Assembly: GCA_022701365.1 (NCBI GenBank)
Contig: JAKUHH010000380.1
Coordinates: forward strand, 1 to 64,000
Reading direction: 5' to 3'
Source of the DNA: Mycocentrospora acerina
Lineage: Eukaryota; Ascomycota; Dothideomycetes; Pleosporales
DNA: 64,000 nt
A model generated the notes under the pieces. It ran no database searches. It saw only the letters and a list, made by a program, of their open reading frames with translations, and had not been told where the DNA came from. Positions 1 to 11,112 of this stretch are shown here, in pieces (position 1 is the first letter of the stretch; the number at the start of each line of letters is the position of its first letter). Made by a program: the position numbers and the translations under genes.

Positions 1-644
1 TTCTGATGGGTGCGCATTGAGTGAATCCGCGCATTGAGTGCACGGACACGGTACGAAGGAGCACATTCTCGTTTCATCATGAGCGTTGATGAGAAACCGA
101 AGCTAAGCCCGACTCTATTTAATCAAGTCTACATGCTCTCTGCGAGAACGAAGTGGAAAAAAAACTTCTCGTAGCAGATTACTATTTGAAGTCGTTGGTC
201 TGATTGCGCTCTTTTCTAACATCTTGATCAAACCCGCCAACAGCGCTGCAAATTGGGATTGCTTGTGTACGGACTGCATTATAACGTACAACGGGCTGAA
301 GGAACGTAAGTCAAAGGATTAAACTACATATCTTCATAGAGTTGCTGGAAAAAATCTTAATTTTTTGTGCATACAGAGGTTCTTCACTATTGTGGTAGCA
401 ACCAGCACCCTCGACACTACAGTGAAAGGTAACAACAACTCTGCTGCCTCACGGCAAGATCAGGCTTATCTATACCATATGTCTTCAAAATATGGGAGAC
501 AAAAGGCACACAGAGGAAGAAAGCTGGCCGTACCCTCACACAATTATCAGAATAGGCAACTAGGGTAGTGCTTAGAAGTGAAAAACTCCATAGCTTAGCC
601 AGTCCTCATGCCCCAAGGGAGGCACTTTACGGACGTTAAACCAC

Positions 645-683
<39 letters not shown>

Positions 684-1177
684 TATATAGTGGGTTTTTC
701 GTAAGGTGCCCTGAGAGCTTTTCGATTCACTAAGTCCCTGCGGTACAATTTTCTGGAGCTTATTGTCATCACCAAGAATATTGAATAGCCACACAGTACT
801 ATATGTATCATAAAATAACAGTGAAAAAAACAATTTGCACGCGTTTGAGGTAAGAATAGTCTTGTTAACGCACTCCTCGAGAACATGTTAGCAGCTTGTT
901 ACTGTGTGGGCCACCGTCTAGGTTACTGCTTGGTTAAAGATTAGCTTCGGATCGAAGAGATCTGAATGCCGCTTTTGAGGAGACTGAGCGGGCGTCGTGA
1001 AGGGCTGTCAGACTCAATTGGGTAGTTTTCGCATTCGTACTCGATATATCCGTACTGATAATAGGTCTCGGTTACCCTCAACATCCCAATCGTCGAGAAA
1101 CATCTACCTGGGTAAGATAATTTGTCACTGAAACCAAGATCCATCATGAAGAACGCTACGGGTTTCTATTGCGCGGT
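1..1177. other. No supportable gene
   Basis: Only short overlapping reading frames occur here. A 68-codon minus-strand frame at 941-1147 lies just downstream of the F-box-like gene and could be a further exon of it, but I found no convincing splice pair that links them. The stretch also holds a tetranucleotide microsatellite, listed separately. Confidence 0.5.
645..682. repeat. (CAAT)n microsatellite
   Basis: About nine uninterrupted copies of the tetranucleotide TCAA/CAAT run here and pass directly into a short (AT)n tract. It is a simple-sequence repeat with no coding potential. Confidence 0.95.
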
Positions 1178-2494
1178 CTACAAACTCCATTCTGATCTTT
1201 TAATAATTCTTTCAACGCTGCCCGTTCTTAATAAAACTTGATCCGCGCGTTCGCATAGTCTAGGAAATGCTTTCCAGTATTTATCCAAGTCCATTGGCTC
1301 AGTCATGTCCCAATCTTCATAGTCGGGGCCCATACAGTCTATGATAGCGTATTTGACATTCTCGAACACCAATTTTTCGAAACAACCTTCACCAGGTAGG
1401 CGGTCCAATCTACTGATGCTTCCAAGTTCAGTAGCAGTGACATCCTTGATTACAAGTAAAGGTAGGTACTCAATACAATTGGTCACTTGACCGATGCAAC
1501 TTAGCAAGGAGTCTGTCCTGATGTCTGTACTACTCATTCTGACTGAGAATGAGCGTAGTCGGGGGGATAAGCCTGATAAACTAACCCATGTCGTCGCTTG
1601 GCCAGTTGGGTATTGATGCGAGTCCAGAATGACTTGTAGCGAAGTGATGTTTTGAGAGGAGAGTCGAACTCCAAAACCTGACATCAGTCGATAGCTCAGA
1701 GCAAAGGTCACATGAGTCAGCTTTGGGAACAGTGTAGTCTCATATTCTCCATGCAGTCCTGCTTGTCGTGACATTTCCTGGTGAGAGGGTACTAATAGAG
1801 TCAAACTTTTGAGTGTTTCATTGAGTTTTGTGACTTCCAGGGCCTTCACCAAGTACTTCAAATTCTCTCAGTATGCGTGGTAATCTGTAGGTGATATGAA
1901 CTTAAGGATCGGGAACAAAAGACTTACGTGCATGGGATCCGCGAGCTCTTGCATCACTGCTTTCCAAGCTTTCTCTTTTAGCACCCAAATCATGCCATCC
2001 CGAATTTCTTCAAGGTTGTGGTATGTTATGTGTCGAAAGACACCAACGGCCACAAAAACGCATCTCACATGACGAAGACTCTGCGTTCTACATAGGACTA
2101 ACACCAGTGCTTGCTCAAGATGCGTTGTGATCCATTTATTCCTCATCAGTTTGAGTTCTTGAAATTCTCTCTCGTTTGTGCTTTTCTTCAAGAAAAGCTT
2201 GCAGATACTGAATGTCAGATAAGTGACGCGTTTGCCTATGTATGGCAGCGTGACGAGTTCCGCCAACCTGTGTAGACTTTGCCCCCGACACTCCGTTGGA
2301 ACGTCTTCGATAATCTTCACAAAAGCTGTAGAGGCTCCAAATTTGAGAGAACGACATGTTAAGCGGAGGTGATAGATATCAGTACGCTCTGCCTTGGTGG
2401 AAACTGGACCCTGAGCAATTGCATTCTGATCGATGCATGGAAGCAGCCAAGAAACGATGTTTTCTCGTAGTTCGAGCGACAGACTTTCCATCAT
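1178..2494 (-). CDS. F-box-like hypothetical protein, two exons
   Basis: Two minus-strand frames join through a 63-nt intron at 1865-1927 (donor GTAAGT after a CAC codon, acceptor GAGAG before AAT TTG), which keeps phase 0 and gives about 417 residues. The start is the first of two adjacent ATGs at 2494 and 2491. The N-terminus (MMESLSLELRENIVSWLL) resembles the F-box-like helix of fungal proteins that carry it ahead of variable leucine-rich C-termini, but the motif is weak and no catalytic site is visible. The C-terminal half has the SLTLL / LTHVTFALSY type of alternating hydrophobic pattern seen in such proteins. Role as a substrate adaptor of an SCF ubiquitin ligase is inference. The divergent neighbour is the HNH pseudogene. 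Confidence 0.65.
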
Positions 2495-2746
2495 AAGCGG
2501 AGAAAGCGTCCTAGAGCCAACAGCTAGTGTGTGTTGAGCTTCGCATACTGTCCCTCTATCCTACGTTTGAAGCGACGAGTCGATTCGACTGAACAGCCAA
2601 TCATAGGCGCAGTAGTAAGACATGTGCCGAACTTAGCCCGGAATATGGTCAGAACGTGATCCCTGCACCTATCGCGACAGCAACGCGTACTCCAGTACTG
2701 TGAGCTTCTCTAGAACCCACGGTGTTGTCTTGTCACCACCGCGCCC

Positions 2747-4204
2747 ATGGTCCAGGCGCGCGCACCCGCATCACCACCTTCGGCCCCTCCTTATCGACAG
2801 CTGCAGATTCTATTCCGCCATCCCGGCTACGACGATGGCAACAACGTCCTTTTCAGACTGCATGCTTCCGACATCGACGACATTGGGCAGCCTGGCCTCT
2901 ATGCCCAGCTTGCACTTGATGCTTGTACCTTGATTGCTGGCAACTGTGCTAATGAGGGCTGGTTGTCACTACGGCGAGACGGCAGCGCGCCTATCGATAC
3001 GGCCAGCACGTTGCGCGAACGAAGCTACTACTTCCATCTCGACGCCGTCAATGGCGAACCCTATGCTATCGTTCCAAACTTCCGCCAGTGGAGTTATCCG
3101 AACGACCGACTTCCCTCACACTGGCAGGTAATGGTGCCAAATGCAAACACACCTTTGCCCGATATCATTTTCGCGCCTTCCAACCTCACAACCGCCCTGC
3201 TATGCGCGATGGGTCGTGTCGCCTAAGCGGCTGCCGCGAGCAGCTGCAAGTCGCACACACAGTGCCTCAGGCGGAGTTAGATTGGTGGAGGGCCAACGAC
3301 ATGTCACGGTATAACACGGGCTTGGCTGCTACACTCGACGACACGGCCAACGCGCTGCTGCTGCGCGCTGACTTGCACATTGCCTTTGACAAACCCCGCA
3401 TCGCCTTCGTTCCTAGGGGATGGTGGTGGCATGCGGCTTGTCGCTCACCTGCTTGGGCGTTCGCCTGAGCTCGAGTATCTCTATCATAATCGCGAGTTGC
3501 ATCCTACGGCCGTGGGCATTGATATGTTGTATGCGCGTTTTGCATGATCTATCTTTACGCTACTTGACGCGTTTCTCGAGTGCAAAACCGATCGACGCCT
3601 CACTTTGCGCACTTCTGACGCCTATCTGGCCGATGTTCGAGGCTTCGTCACCGCCGCTAACCGTGAACTCTTCTCCGCTGCCGCGACAAGGAAGCGCTCG
3701 CAGAGCCCGAAGAAGCGCAAACCAGACCGTGATATTGTGGTTGAGCATGAAAAGCCTAATGATCCAACCGCCCCCAGCCGTCGGAAACGCGGGTTCGATG
3801 CTCGAGTTGGGACTGCCTCGCCTGATGTCATTTCGACCAAACGCGCCTGCCGCAATCCACCTGCTTCCGCTCCGTTATCCATGGACTTCCCAATCAAGTC
3901 CGGGCCAACCTGTCCACTACACTGCCCCCGACGCCAAATCCAACTGTCTGCTTTGCCTTCAACATCTACCCATTCACCCGTCGGCTCGCCCCTTTCACCG
4001 CTCGATTCTTGGTCGTCTCCCTCAACACCGGCTCCGCTACTTGCACGTGCTTGGCTCGATGCCAAACGCCAGCGCTCAGATCATCACCATACGTGGGAAA
4101 AAGAGTGCAACTGGTTGCGGCATGTTTGGGATGGCAAGACATTATCAAGTGACGAAGTGAGGCGGTGGTTTGAGGCTTGCGGACTCGAGACCAGGGACTG
4201 GTAA
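2747..4204 (+). pseudogene. Decayed HNH (HNH_2-type) nuclease-domain gene
   Basis: The reading runs over three frames that together match one fungal HNH_2-type protein. The N-terminal part (2747 to about 3126) ends in a conserved F-x2-W-x4-LP-x2-W segment. The second part (about 3190-3414) holds the HNH core: a Cys pair around CRLSGC, the AH of QVAHTVPQAE, an N-x-LLLRADLH segment and FD ahead of IAFVP. The third part (about 3420-4204) continues with LVAHLLGRSPELEYLYHN and a long Ser/Pro/Lys-rich tail. Breaks: a frame change between 3127 and 3190 with no AG acceptor available, a frame change at about 3414-3421, and an in-frame TGA at 3545-3547 where an aromatic residue would be expected. These make it a pseudogene. 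The family is expanded in Pleosporales and its function is largely unknown. Confidence 0.75.
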
Positions 4205-5320
4205 TCTCAAATTTGTGGCTACTGAAGGCGTCAAATAGTTGAGCTCGGAGTCAGAAATGAGTTCGTTGTGACATCCCTAATTCGGCTGAGCTACGAGTGC
4301 AACATTTTCCCGGTTCAGCCTCCTAAAAGTCCTGGTTGTTGAACGGCGCTGACTAAGATATTCCGACGGAGCGTTTGACAAGATGTCAATGTTCATACTT
4401 TCTTTATTGGCAGGCTAGCGTGTAAGGCTGACACTCTAATGCATGTGCGAGACCAGGCTATTGTCTCTTGTGAGGAAATCTGGAAAGTGATATTGGACCT
4501 GCGAGTCATGGCGAAGCTACAGTCGTTGCTGTATTTGAAAGGAAGAGGCTACTTAAAGCAAGCCTGACATTATCGCAGATTTTTTGGCGACGATCCGATA
4601 CAGGTCTGTGCAGAGAGCTAAAAGGGTGTTACTTATTCATACACCAAGTTACGGACGATATACAAATTGTCCACAGCTATCGATTGTGTGAATTGACGTT
4701 CAAGACTATAGAGACTGTTATCAACTGGCCGAATTTTAATAGCCACTCCGTTGAGTGCATATTGTAATATATTTAGATTGTAAACTGTTTTGATCCTGCC
4801 TTTTTTGGTGCATAGATATTTCGCACTGAACGTCTAATTAGAAGACAATTCGAAGGAAACTAAGAATCAAATCAACCCTCGAAATATACTAGCAGATGGA
4901 GCTAGTCTCATCGCGCGGGTGTCAACTTTATAGAGGAGCGCCCCTCTTACAAGCCACGCCATCCGTTGAAAGAGCGTTTGCTCTTACAATTACGATTTCC
5001 CTTTCCCGCAACAACTTGTGCCGACACAATGCACTCGCTCTTACCATTCGACCTCACAAGTCTCACACTTTCCTCTAGTACATGAGGATATGGCAAAGAA
5101 CTTCTTTGGTCACTCCAATACGCTATGGAAGACAAATAGAGATAAATTGCTCAATCGTATATCTAAATAAAAGTGTCGTAATTCTTTGTTTTACATCGCC
5201 ATCTGTTGATATCGATTCAGAACAGACAAATCAAAGGCAATGTCAAGTCTTTAAACTGTGACACAGTATAAGACATATGAACTTTTCTCTTCATTGAAGT
5301 CGATCCTGCATTCAGCCACC
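4205..5320. other. Intergenic, with one dispersed-repeat copy
   Basis: No gene is supportable. The segment contains one degenerate copy of a dispersed repeat (4423-4545, separate entry). The remainder is AT-leaning unique sequence with short open frames only. Confidence 0.5.
4423..4545 (+). repeat. Dispersed repeat, copy 1 (AAGGCTGAC family)
   Basis: The segment starts near TGTAAGGCTGACACTC and continues with an ACCAGGCTATTG block, an AAGTGATATTG block and a GCGAAGCTACAGTCG block. The same ordered blocks recur at 28483-28635 and twice, in opposite orientation, within 34565-35083. This copy is the most diverged. Confidence 0.6.
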
Positions 5321-6556
5321 TTAAACTTTCGAGATCTTTTGTTTCTTACTTGGCGTTAGTATTTTAGGTCTCGACAATGACTTGGTTTTCGATGCAGCCT
5401 GTAGCTTTACTTTCTTCTTCCGCCGCACTTTTTTCATCTTCGTTTTTTTCGACTTGATTGATGATTTTGCAATCTTTGCCTTCTTAACTGCTTTTGCCTC
5501 TACTACTCTTGATACCTTTGTTACCTCCTTTACCTTTGGTACCTTTTTCGTCTTTGTTACCTTCAATGCTTTATTTGACGTCGTACCCGATTCTAATTTT
5601 TTCGTTTCTCTAGCAATTTCGATCTCTGAGGCTTTGGAAAGTACGATCCCCACTGTCGCATGATCTTTCGCTAAAGTTTCCTTTGCCTCCAAATCACTAG
5701 CGAGCAGTGCTTCTTGAATACCTTTTCTTAATTCCAACTTGCTAGTTGTCAGTAGTAACCCTTACAGTGATGCCTCCAACTCAAATCTAGATGTAGTCTT
5801 GCTTACATCGATTTCTTTTGCCTCCGTCAAGGTTGTACCAGGATGAGTCGTCCAATATGGAAAATTGATTTCATTTAGAATAGTAAGACTTTTACTCTCC
5901 TGTATATCTGTTTTTATTGCTGACTGTTGAACATTTTTGTTCACCATCCTCCACCGATACCTATAACCTTCTGCTTTTCCGAAAGCTGAGATCCACGTGG
6001 CGGTTAGGTCAGAGGGCCATATCTGGTAGACAAAGTTCTCTGCCCCTTTCACAGTAGGATGTACCATATCAATACGCAAGGTGGCGCCATGGATTATTGC
6101 CCGTTTGAGAATAGGTTCTTCGATGACTTGATACGTTGTCAGGCCCGAAGGATGGAATTTCTGGGGAGGAGGTGGTGACAACACAGTGACCTTTTTACTC
6201 TTCGTGATATACCACGCAAATAATGCGGAAGCGCCTTTGATGTACCTACTCCAACTCAAAGCGGATTTGTTTCTCTTTAAACAAAAAGGATTATCTGGAT
6301 CCATCAAAGGCCCCATGGCGGTTGTCAGCGTCTGCATGCCATGTTGATCTGTCCATTTCTGGGCTTCTCCACGACTCATACCACTCCATAGCACCTGACA
6401 ATTTGGTTTCCATTGATCTCCAAGAAATTGTCGATGAATCTGCAATTCTTCTTCAGTTGTCATGTACTCGTGACGAGCCGGGATCAGCGACGTCAAAGAG
6501 CTTTGCGCACCCTCAGAAGGGCTCGACTGGAGTCTATCTAAACATGCCGCATTCAT
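5321..6556 (-). CDS. Conserved fungal hypothetical with Lys-rich tail, two exons
   Basis: Exon 1 runs from the first in-frame ATG at 6556 to 5807 and exon 2 from 5737 to 5321. They join through a 69-nt intron with donor GTAAGC, a TACTGAC branch site and a CAAG acceptor, phase 0, giving about 388 residues. Without splicing the same frame meets a TAA at 5762-5764, so the intron decides whether the tail is made. The first exon holds a compact globular domain with a tract ending HGMQTLTTAMGPLMDP, which I recall from uncharacterised fungal proteins. The tail is a strongly basic stretch (KKAKIAKSSIKSKKTKMKK), likely nuclear or nucleolar and nucleic-acid binding. The open frame extends upstream of 6556, so an earlier start by splicing is possible. 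Function is not recognised. Confidence 0.6.
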
Positions 6557-6604
6557 TATTTCATGTTTGAATTTGTAACATTTAGACTGAGGATAAGATG
6601 CCAA

Positions 6605-7305
6605 CTTTGTAGCTTTCAGTGAAAATTGGATCTCTTTTCAAAAAAGACTTTTTTAATTGACGCGCGGGATTTCCTGTAGGCGCGGGGTACATCAGGAACC
6701 AATGCTCTTGCACAAGAGTTCATTGAGTTCCCAACCTTGAGTTAGTTTTTCTCTTTTAGTCAATCTTGCTGACGTGTATCTCTCTCCACCTATTGTAATA
6801 TTTGACGTCATCGAAAATGGTGGACTTCGTCTGTAGGGTCAGCCGGAGTTCGCTAACGTCATAAGTGATGGAATCCTAAGGTTGGCGGCGACTGTCGATC
6901 ATCATTGGTAGATGCATTTCATCATAGTTTTAGCTAATAGAATGCTGGCCTATTGTTGTTGGAGTATTATGTTGATGATGTTTTCGGATTTGCGAAACCT
7001 CCAGCAAGTGGTGATAAAGCCTTACCCTTCATTGAGACACAAAACTACCAAGGGGCGTAACCACGACTATTTGCACATTTTCCAAATATTGAAGCACCTC
7101 CTCTACGGATCTCATGGCTTCACTCGATTCGCGCTCGCCTGAACTCAGTTCTCTATACTGCATGGCAGGTTGGAGCTCGTTCATAGATCCTTCAATGTTT
7201 AATGCGGTAAAAGTATAACCCGCCAAGTCACAAGTTCGGATATGCATGTGATAGTACGTTGCTCGGCCCCGCATCAGTTGCGCTACCTTAGGTGACGGTG
7301 GAAGC
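6605..7305. other. Intergenic, possible upstream exon of the BTB gene
   Basis: Holds the start region of the 7306 BTB gene, whose true first exon could lie here. An antisense frame at 7029-7334 overlaps the BTB start and is treated as a shadow. Nothing else is supportable. Confidence 0.4.
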
Positions 7306-8085
7306 TTGAGCTCAGATTTGTTCACTTTCTTCATCGGCGAGGAAAGGAAGCAATTTTCAGTGCACTCCGGGGCTGTTGCTGTAGTGTCTGATTACTTTAA
7401 CACGCTTGTCAATGGAGATATGGTTGAAGCGCAGATACGGTCTGTCGAGTATCCACAAATGAAACCAGAGGATTTCGTGCGATTCTTGGAGTATGTTTAC
7501 CGTCACGACTATACTACTCCTCGCTACACAATGGATAAAGACAAACCTCTAAATAAAGTAAAGCCACTGTCCGTAGGCATATCTCCAGTCGTCAGGAGAA
7601 CTGTAGTGCGAAAGACGACGCTCATACCAGCGTCACGACCACAATTCGACAACCACAAATGGATGTTTGTGGAGGATTCTACAGCGAATATGCTCAAAAG
7701 TTTCGAGCCTCAGTTCAACTCTTCCGCTGACCAAGACTTTACTCCCGTTTTCTTGGCTCACGCACGATTGTACACTTTTGCAGATATGCGTCTGGTGCAT
7801 CCACTCAAGGCTCTGGTTTTGCATAAACTTCACCGAACATTACTTAACTTCGAACTACATGATCGCCGGGTAAACGATGTGCTCAAACTTGTAAGGTACG
7901 CGTATGAACAAGGCTCAGGCCGGTCATCCGAAGGAACCGTGGATGACCTTAGGATGTTAGTTGTAGAGTATGTCGCCTATAAATTGAGTAAAATCGCGAA
8001 ACAAAAAGCTTTCATGCTTCTAATGGAAGAAGGTGGGGAACTAGTCAGTGACCTGTTTGGAGTAGTCCAGGATTACCTATCTTGA
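7306..8085 (+). CDS. BTB/POZ-domain protein
   Basis: The first 70 residues form the N-terminal part of a BTB fold of the fungal type: a SDLFTFFIGEE strand, the FSVHSGAVAV hairpin and helix, a VNGDMVEAQ turn and the DFVRFLEYVYRHDY helix followed by TTP. This subfamily usually continues with a long helical C-terminus, as here (HARLYTFADMRLVHPLKALVLHKLH, quoted in part), about 259 residues in all. BTB proteins of this kind are possible CUL3 substrate adaptors or oligomerisation modules; no substrate-binding domain is recognisable. The frame opens with a TTG codon after an in-frame TAG near 7252 and the first internal ATG is inside the BTB domain, so the real start is either in an upstream exon or lost. 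A second, broken BTB gene lies at 29198. Confidence 0.75.
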   Translation: MSSDLFTFFIGEERKQFSVHSGAVAVVSDYFNTLVNGDMVEAQIRSVEYPQMKPEDFVRFLEYVYRHDYTTPRYTMDKDKPLNKVKPLSVGISPVVRRTVVRKTTLIPASRPQFDNHKWMFVEDSTANMLKSFEPQFNSSADQDFTPVFLAHARLYTFADMRLVHPLKALVLHKLHRTLLNFELHDRRVNDVLKLVRYAYEQGSGRSSEGTVDDLRMLVVEYVAYKLSKIAKQKAFMLLMEEGGELVSDLFGVVQDYLS

Positions 8086-8973
8086 TGGTACACACCAGAA
8101 CGCAGTCACATGTAGCAATATCAATCAGAGGTTCAACTCTAGGAGAGACTTGACTTGCGTCTCAAGTCGCTAATATCTTGCCTATTTTTATCGTGTTAAC
8201 ATAGCTTGGATTTGTATCAGGTTGGAAAGCTTAAACTATGAATCATTGTAACAAAGAAGCCTATTCTTGACACGAGACTTTAGTAGATTTTGCGCGCAAA
8301 GCTAACGCTAAGCATTTCATTCTGTACGGTCATCAAAATTCGAGGTCTATTTGAATACCAGGTTCGGTTGCATCCGGACTGAAACCAGATGACCAAGGTA
8401 GAATGACAAGGAGTAAGTGTTATGAACGGCTACGTCCTTCCATCTGCGTCAGAAGCAGACTCACTTCACTGCCTGGCTGGGTCGATTAGACACATGCGAG
8501 TAAATATAAGAAGTTGAAGTCATAAATAGGGAGCAATGTAATCACGAAGAACGATCCAGACAGCAGATACGACGATGGTGTAATTTGTTTAGATACGCGC
8601 CCCGAGGTTTAACCGGATTGTTGGCACAGATGACCGTTACGTGAGTCATCTACGTGAAGGCGATATATTGGTTGGAACGACATTGTTCCTGCATACGCAA
8701 ATCAGGGATTGTCGTACTTATCAACGAGTGAAATGTCAGGAAGACGCTCGCCAGCCGCCTGCCAATCCTCTTGGGAGTCGACAATAGAAGTGGCGCAGCA
8801 TGCACTCATGCAAAGGTAGAAGCGGGACATTGTGTTAAGCGCCCAAGGGTTTCAACTCTGGCCATATCTAAAATAGTTCCGCGCGAAAGACGACATTGTC
8901 TGCAGTCACTAATTCAACTATTTTGTAGATCACACACTCTTACGACGCGATCATCCCCTCAAAATCCGGAACC
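8086..8973. other. Intergenic
   Basis: No gene or repeat is supportable. The last part is the probable promoter and 5' leader of the gene starting at 8974. Confidence 0.45.
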
Positions 8974-10334
8974 ATGGAAACCACGATGCAAGGTAATGAA
9001 GGTTTGTTCATTGGAATAATATAGCGTCGCTCTTCGAAACTGAGCGGTCAGCAGAGCAGCTTCCAACTCCGACGCAGTGTATTGCACAAATCTTAGCTTC
9101 GGACGAAGACATGCGTGTAAGGAATGAGTTTCTAGAGCAACAGAAACAACAAGAACAACAAATGATGGTAATCTTGGCGAAGCTCCGCGAAGAGCCAACT
9201 CCAGTTAATCTCCAAGCCTATGTGCAACGACTGAAGAAGGGATCTGAAAACTTAGATAGCAACGGCATCCCAATCTGGGATGAAGATATCTTCATCGAAG
9301 GTATAAGGCGATTTGCTGAACTTTGTGGATCCCGAAGGTCCAATTATTATGACAATTCTCTGAAGGGTTTGCATTATCCGCACACCTTTATGGAACAATG
9401 GAAGCGGTCATATTCCCAACTACCCAGTCCACTATGGGTAGGTACGTTCAAGCTACAATGTCCCCCTGGGTGGATCAGCGAAATTATAGGGGATCTTCGT
9501 TCCTGGACATTGACCTACGACGGAAATGAGCCATTGAGTCAAGCTCTCAACAAATTGATTCTTGAACCAACTACTGTGGATTGTGGCATGTGGAACGCTC
9601 TTGCAATATGGTTTGGAATGCGCTACGTCACCGGGGACGAGTGGTTCGACAGATTGTTCCGATTCGAAAAAGCAGCCTTCACCCTCACACAGGCCTGGCA
9701 TCTACGGATCAACGAGGAGCGCACCCGCGGAAACCTGCTATACTATTTCTACGATAGAATTTCAGACGAGAGCTCCAATACGGTGTCGAGATTGCAGACA
9801 GGCCTCCAAGCAAGAACAGTTTACAATCACTCATTGTACCAGGCCAAACACCCAGGCGGCGCAGCTCGTTTGCACAACGTTATCCAAATTGGTTCTGAAT
9901 GCATCCTTTTTGATCCGCTAGGACCTAACATTTTGTCTCTAGAAGAGCTTGACCTCGGGTTCCTAAAAGCTTTCAACGATCCCCAGACTCCTACAGACTT
10001 TGAAGAATTAGCAATCTACAAAGCCCATCCAAATTACGTCCATCCTCGCCACAAACCGAAGACCTGGGGAGATTTGGCCAGCGAAGCATATGTACTTGCG
10101 GACTATACGTTGACCCAAACTGAATGGGACGCGAGTCGGATGAAACGCACCGAAAAATCCCGAGGTCTATGTCGCAGATTCAATGTCGAAAGACTAATCT
10201 CTAGTCTTGCGAAAGCTAGAGCAGTGGGCTTTGACGAAGTATCTGATGGAGAAGTTTTTCGCATAGCAAAGAGGATGAAGGAAAGTCAGTTTATGCAAAC
10301 ATTGTTAAGCTTCAAGAGAGATGGAACAAAATGA
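8974..10334 (+). CDS. Possible transglutaminase-like (Tgl-type) cysteine enzyme, two exons
   Basis: Exon 1 is 8974-8992, starting at an ATG in good context (ACCATGG). A 62-nt intron (8993-9054, donor GTAATG, acceptor GCAG) joins it in frame to 9055-10334, giving 432 residues. A Gln-rich coiled coil follows the N-terminus. The centre has a pattern seen in bacterial protein-glutamine gamma-glutamyltransferases: GTFKL, then DCGMWNALAIWFGMR with Cys183, then GDEWFDRLF, then LHNVIQIG and FDPLGP. In Tgl the segment equivalent to LHNVIQIG carries the catalytic Glu; here a His (about 280) stands there with an Asp about 13 residues later, giving a Cys-His-Asp order like papain or classical transglutaminases. 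The assignment rests on motif resemblance only. Alternatively it is another papain-fold peptidase or an inactive relative. No signal peptide is seen. Confidence 0.55.
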
Positions 10335-11112
10335 TAAGGATTAGAGCGTGGTACTAGATTAGATGCCATGTTTCTTCTCTTTTGCTTGTGCGGTGCGGGT
10401 GTTGTCCTTGAGCTTAGCTGCCCTGCCTTTGCTAATGCCATTTTGCTACTATTGGATCTAATGGCACGAGATTCTAGTAACAAGCATTGATCACCGATAA
10501 TCACTGCAGGCCATGCCGTATTGAACGTAAGTCATCAGGGCGATTCGTTGTTTTGGACGAATAATGATAAGACGAGCGATGATCGATCAAACTACAGTGT
10601 GATCATAAGTTTCACTGCCTGCTGGAGCGAAAAACTAAATATCTATGATTTGTTGTTGACCGTACTGGCACTGACTACGAACGTTACGATTAGTAAGCTC
10701 ATGTTAGAAGCCGTTTTCGCTTCAGCTGCGACCAGATCTAGTGGCGTGAATTGCAGCGGCTTCGACGGCGCAATTTGATACCACGTCGCTGGCGAGTGCG
10801 GGTTTGATTAAAAATAATAATAACACACCATTTTTAGGCGCTGAGATGTGATGCCATCAGGAGAATAGTTTGGGAACTCTACACATACATTGACCAATCA
10901 AGGGCAAATGCCCAGATCAATCCCTGAACCAAAGAAGGCCTAAAATAGCGCCTCGACATATCACAGTGATTTCTCGCGACGATATACTCAGTGCTTAGGA
11001 AGAAGCTCGTTCTTTTGTGTTGTACCGTCTTGGCACTGTCAATGCCTGGACCCAGTCAATGCACACGGAACACCAATTACCACGCACTTCAACACCACAC
11101 AGCTCCACCGCT
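10335..11112. other. Intergenic, probably includes the 5' part of a pogo element
   Basis: No gene is supportable. The right part is likely the non-coding left end of the pogo relic whose ATG is at 11113, but I could not identify terminal repeats. Confidence 0.4.

Noticed and set aside
5382..5663. A plus-strand Phe/Asp-rich frame of 93 codons
   Set aside because: It is the exact antisense of the Lys-rich tail of the 5321-6556 gene and its composition follows from that.
5741..5764. A 24-nt GTAAGG...CTAG intron in the 5321-6556 gene
   Set aside because: It keeps frame but is too short for fungal splicing; the 69-nt GTAAGC intron explains the same join.
7029..7334. A 101-codon minus frame that looks protein-like
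   Set aside because: It overlaps the BTB coding start in antisense and has no recognisable domain or splice partner.
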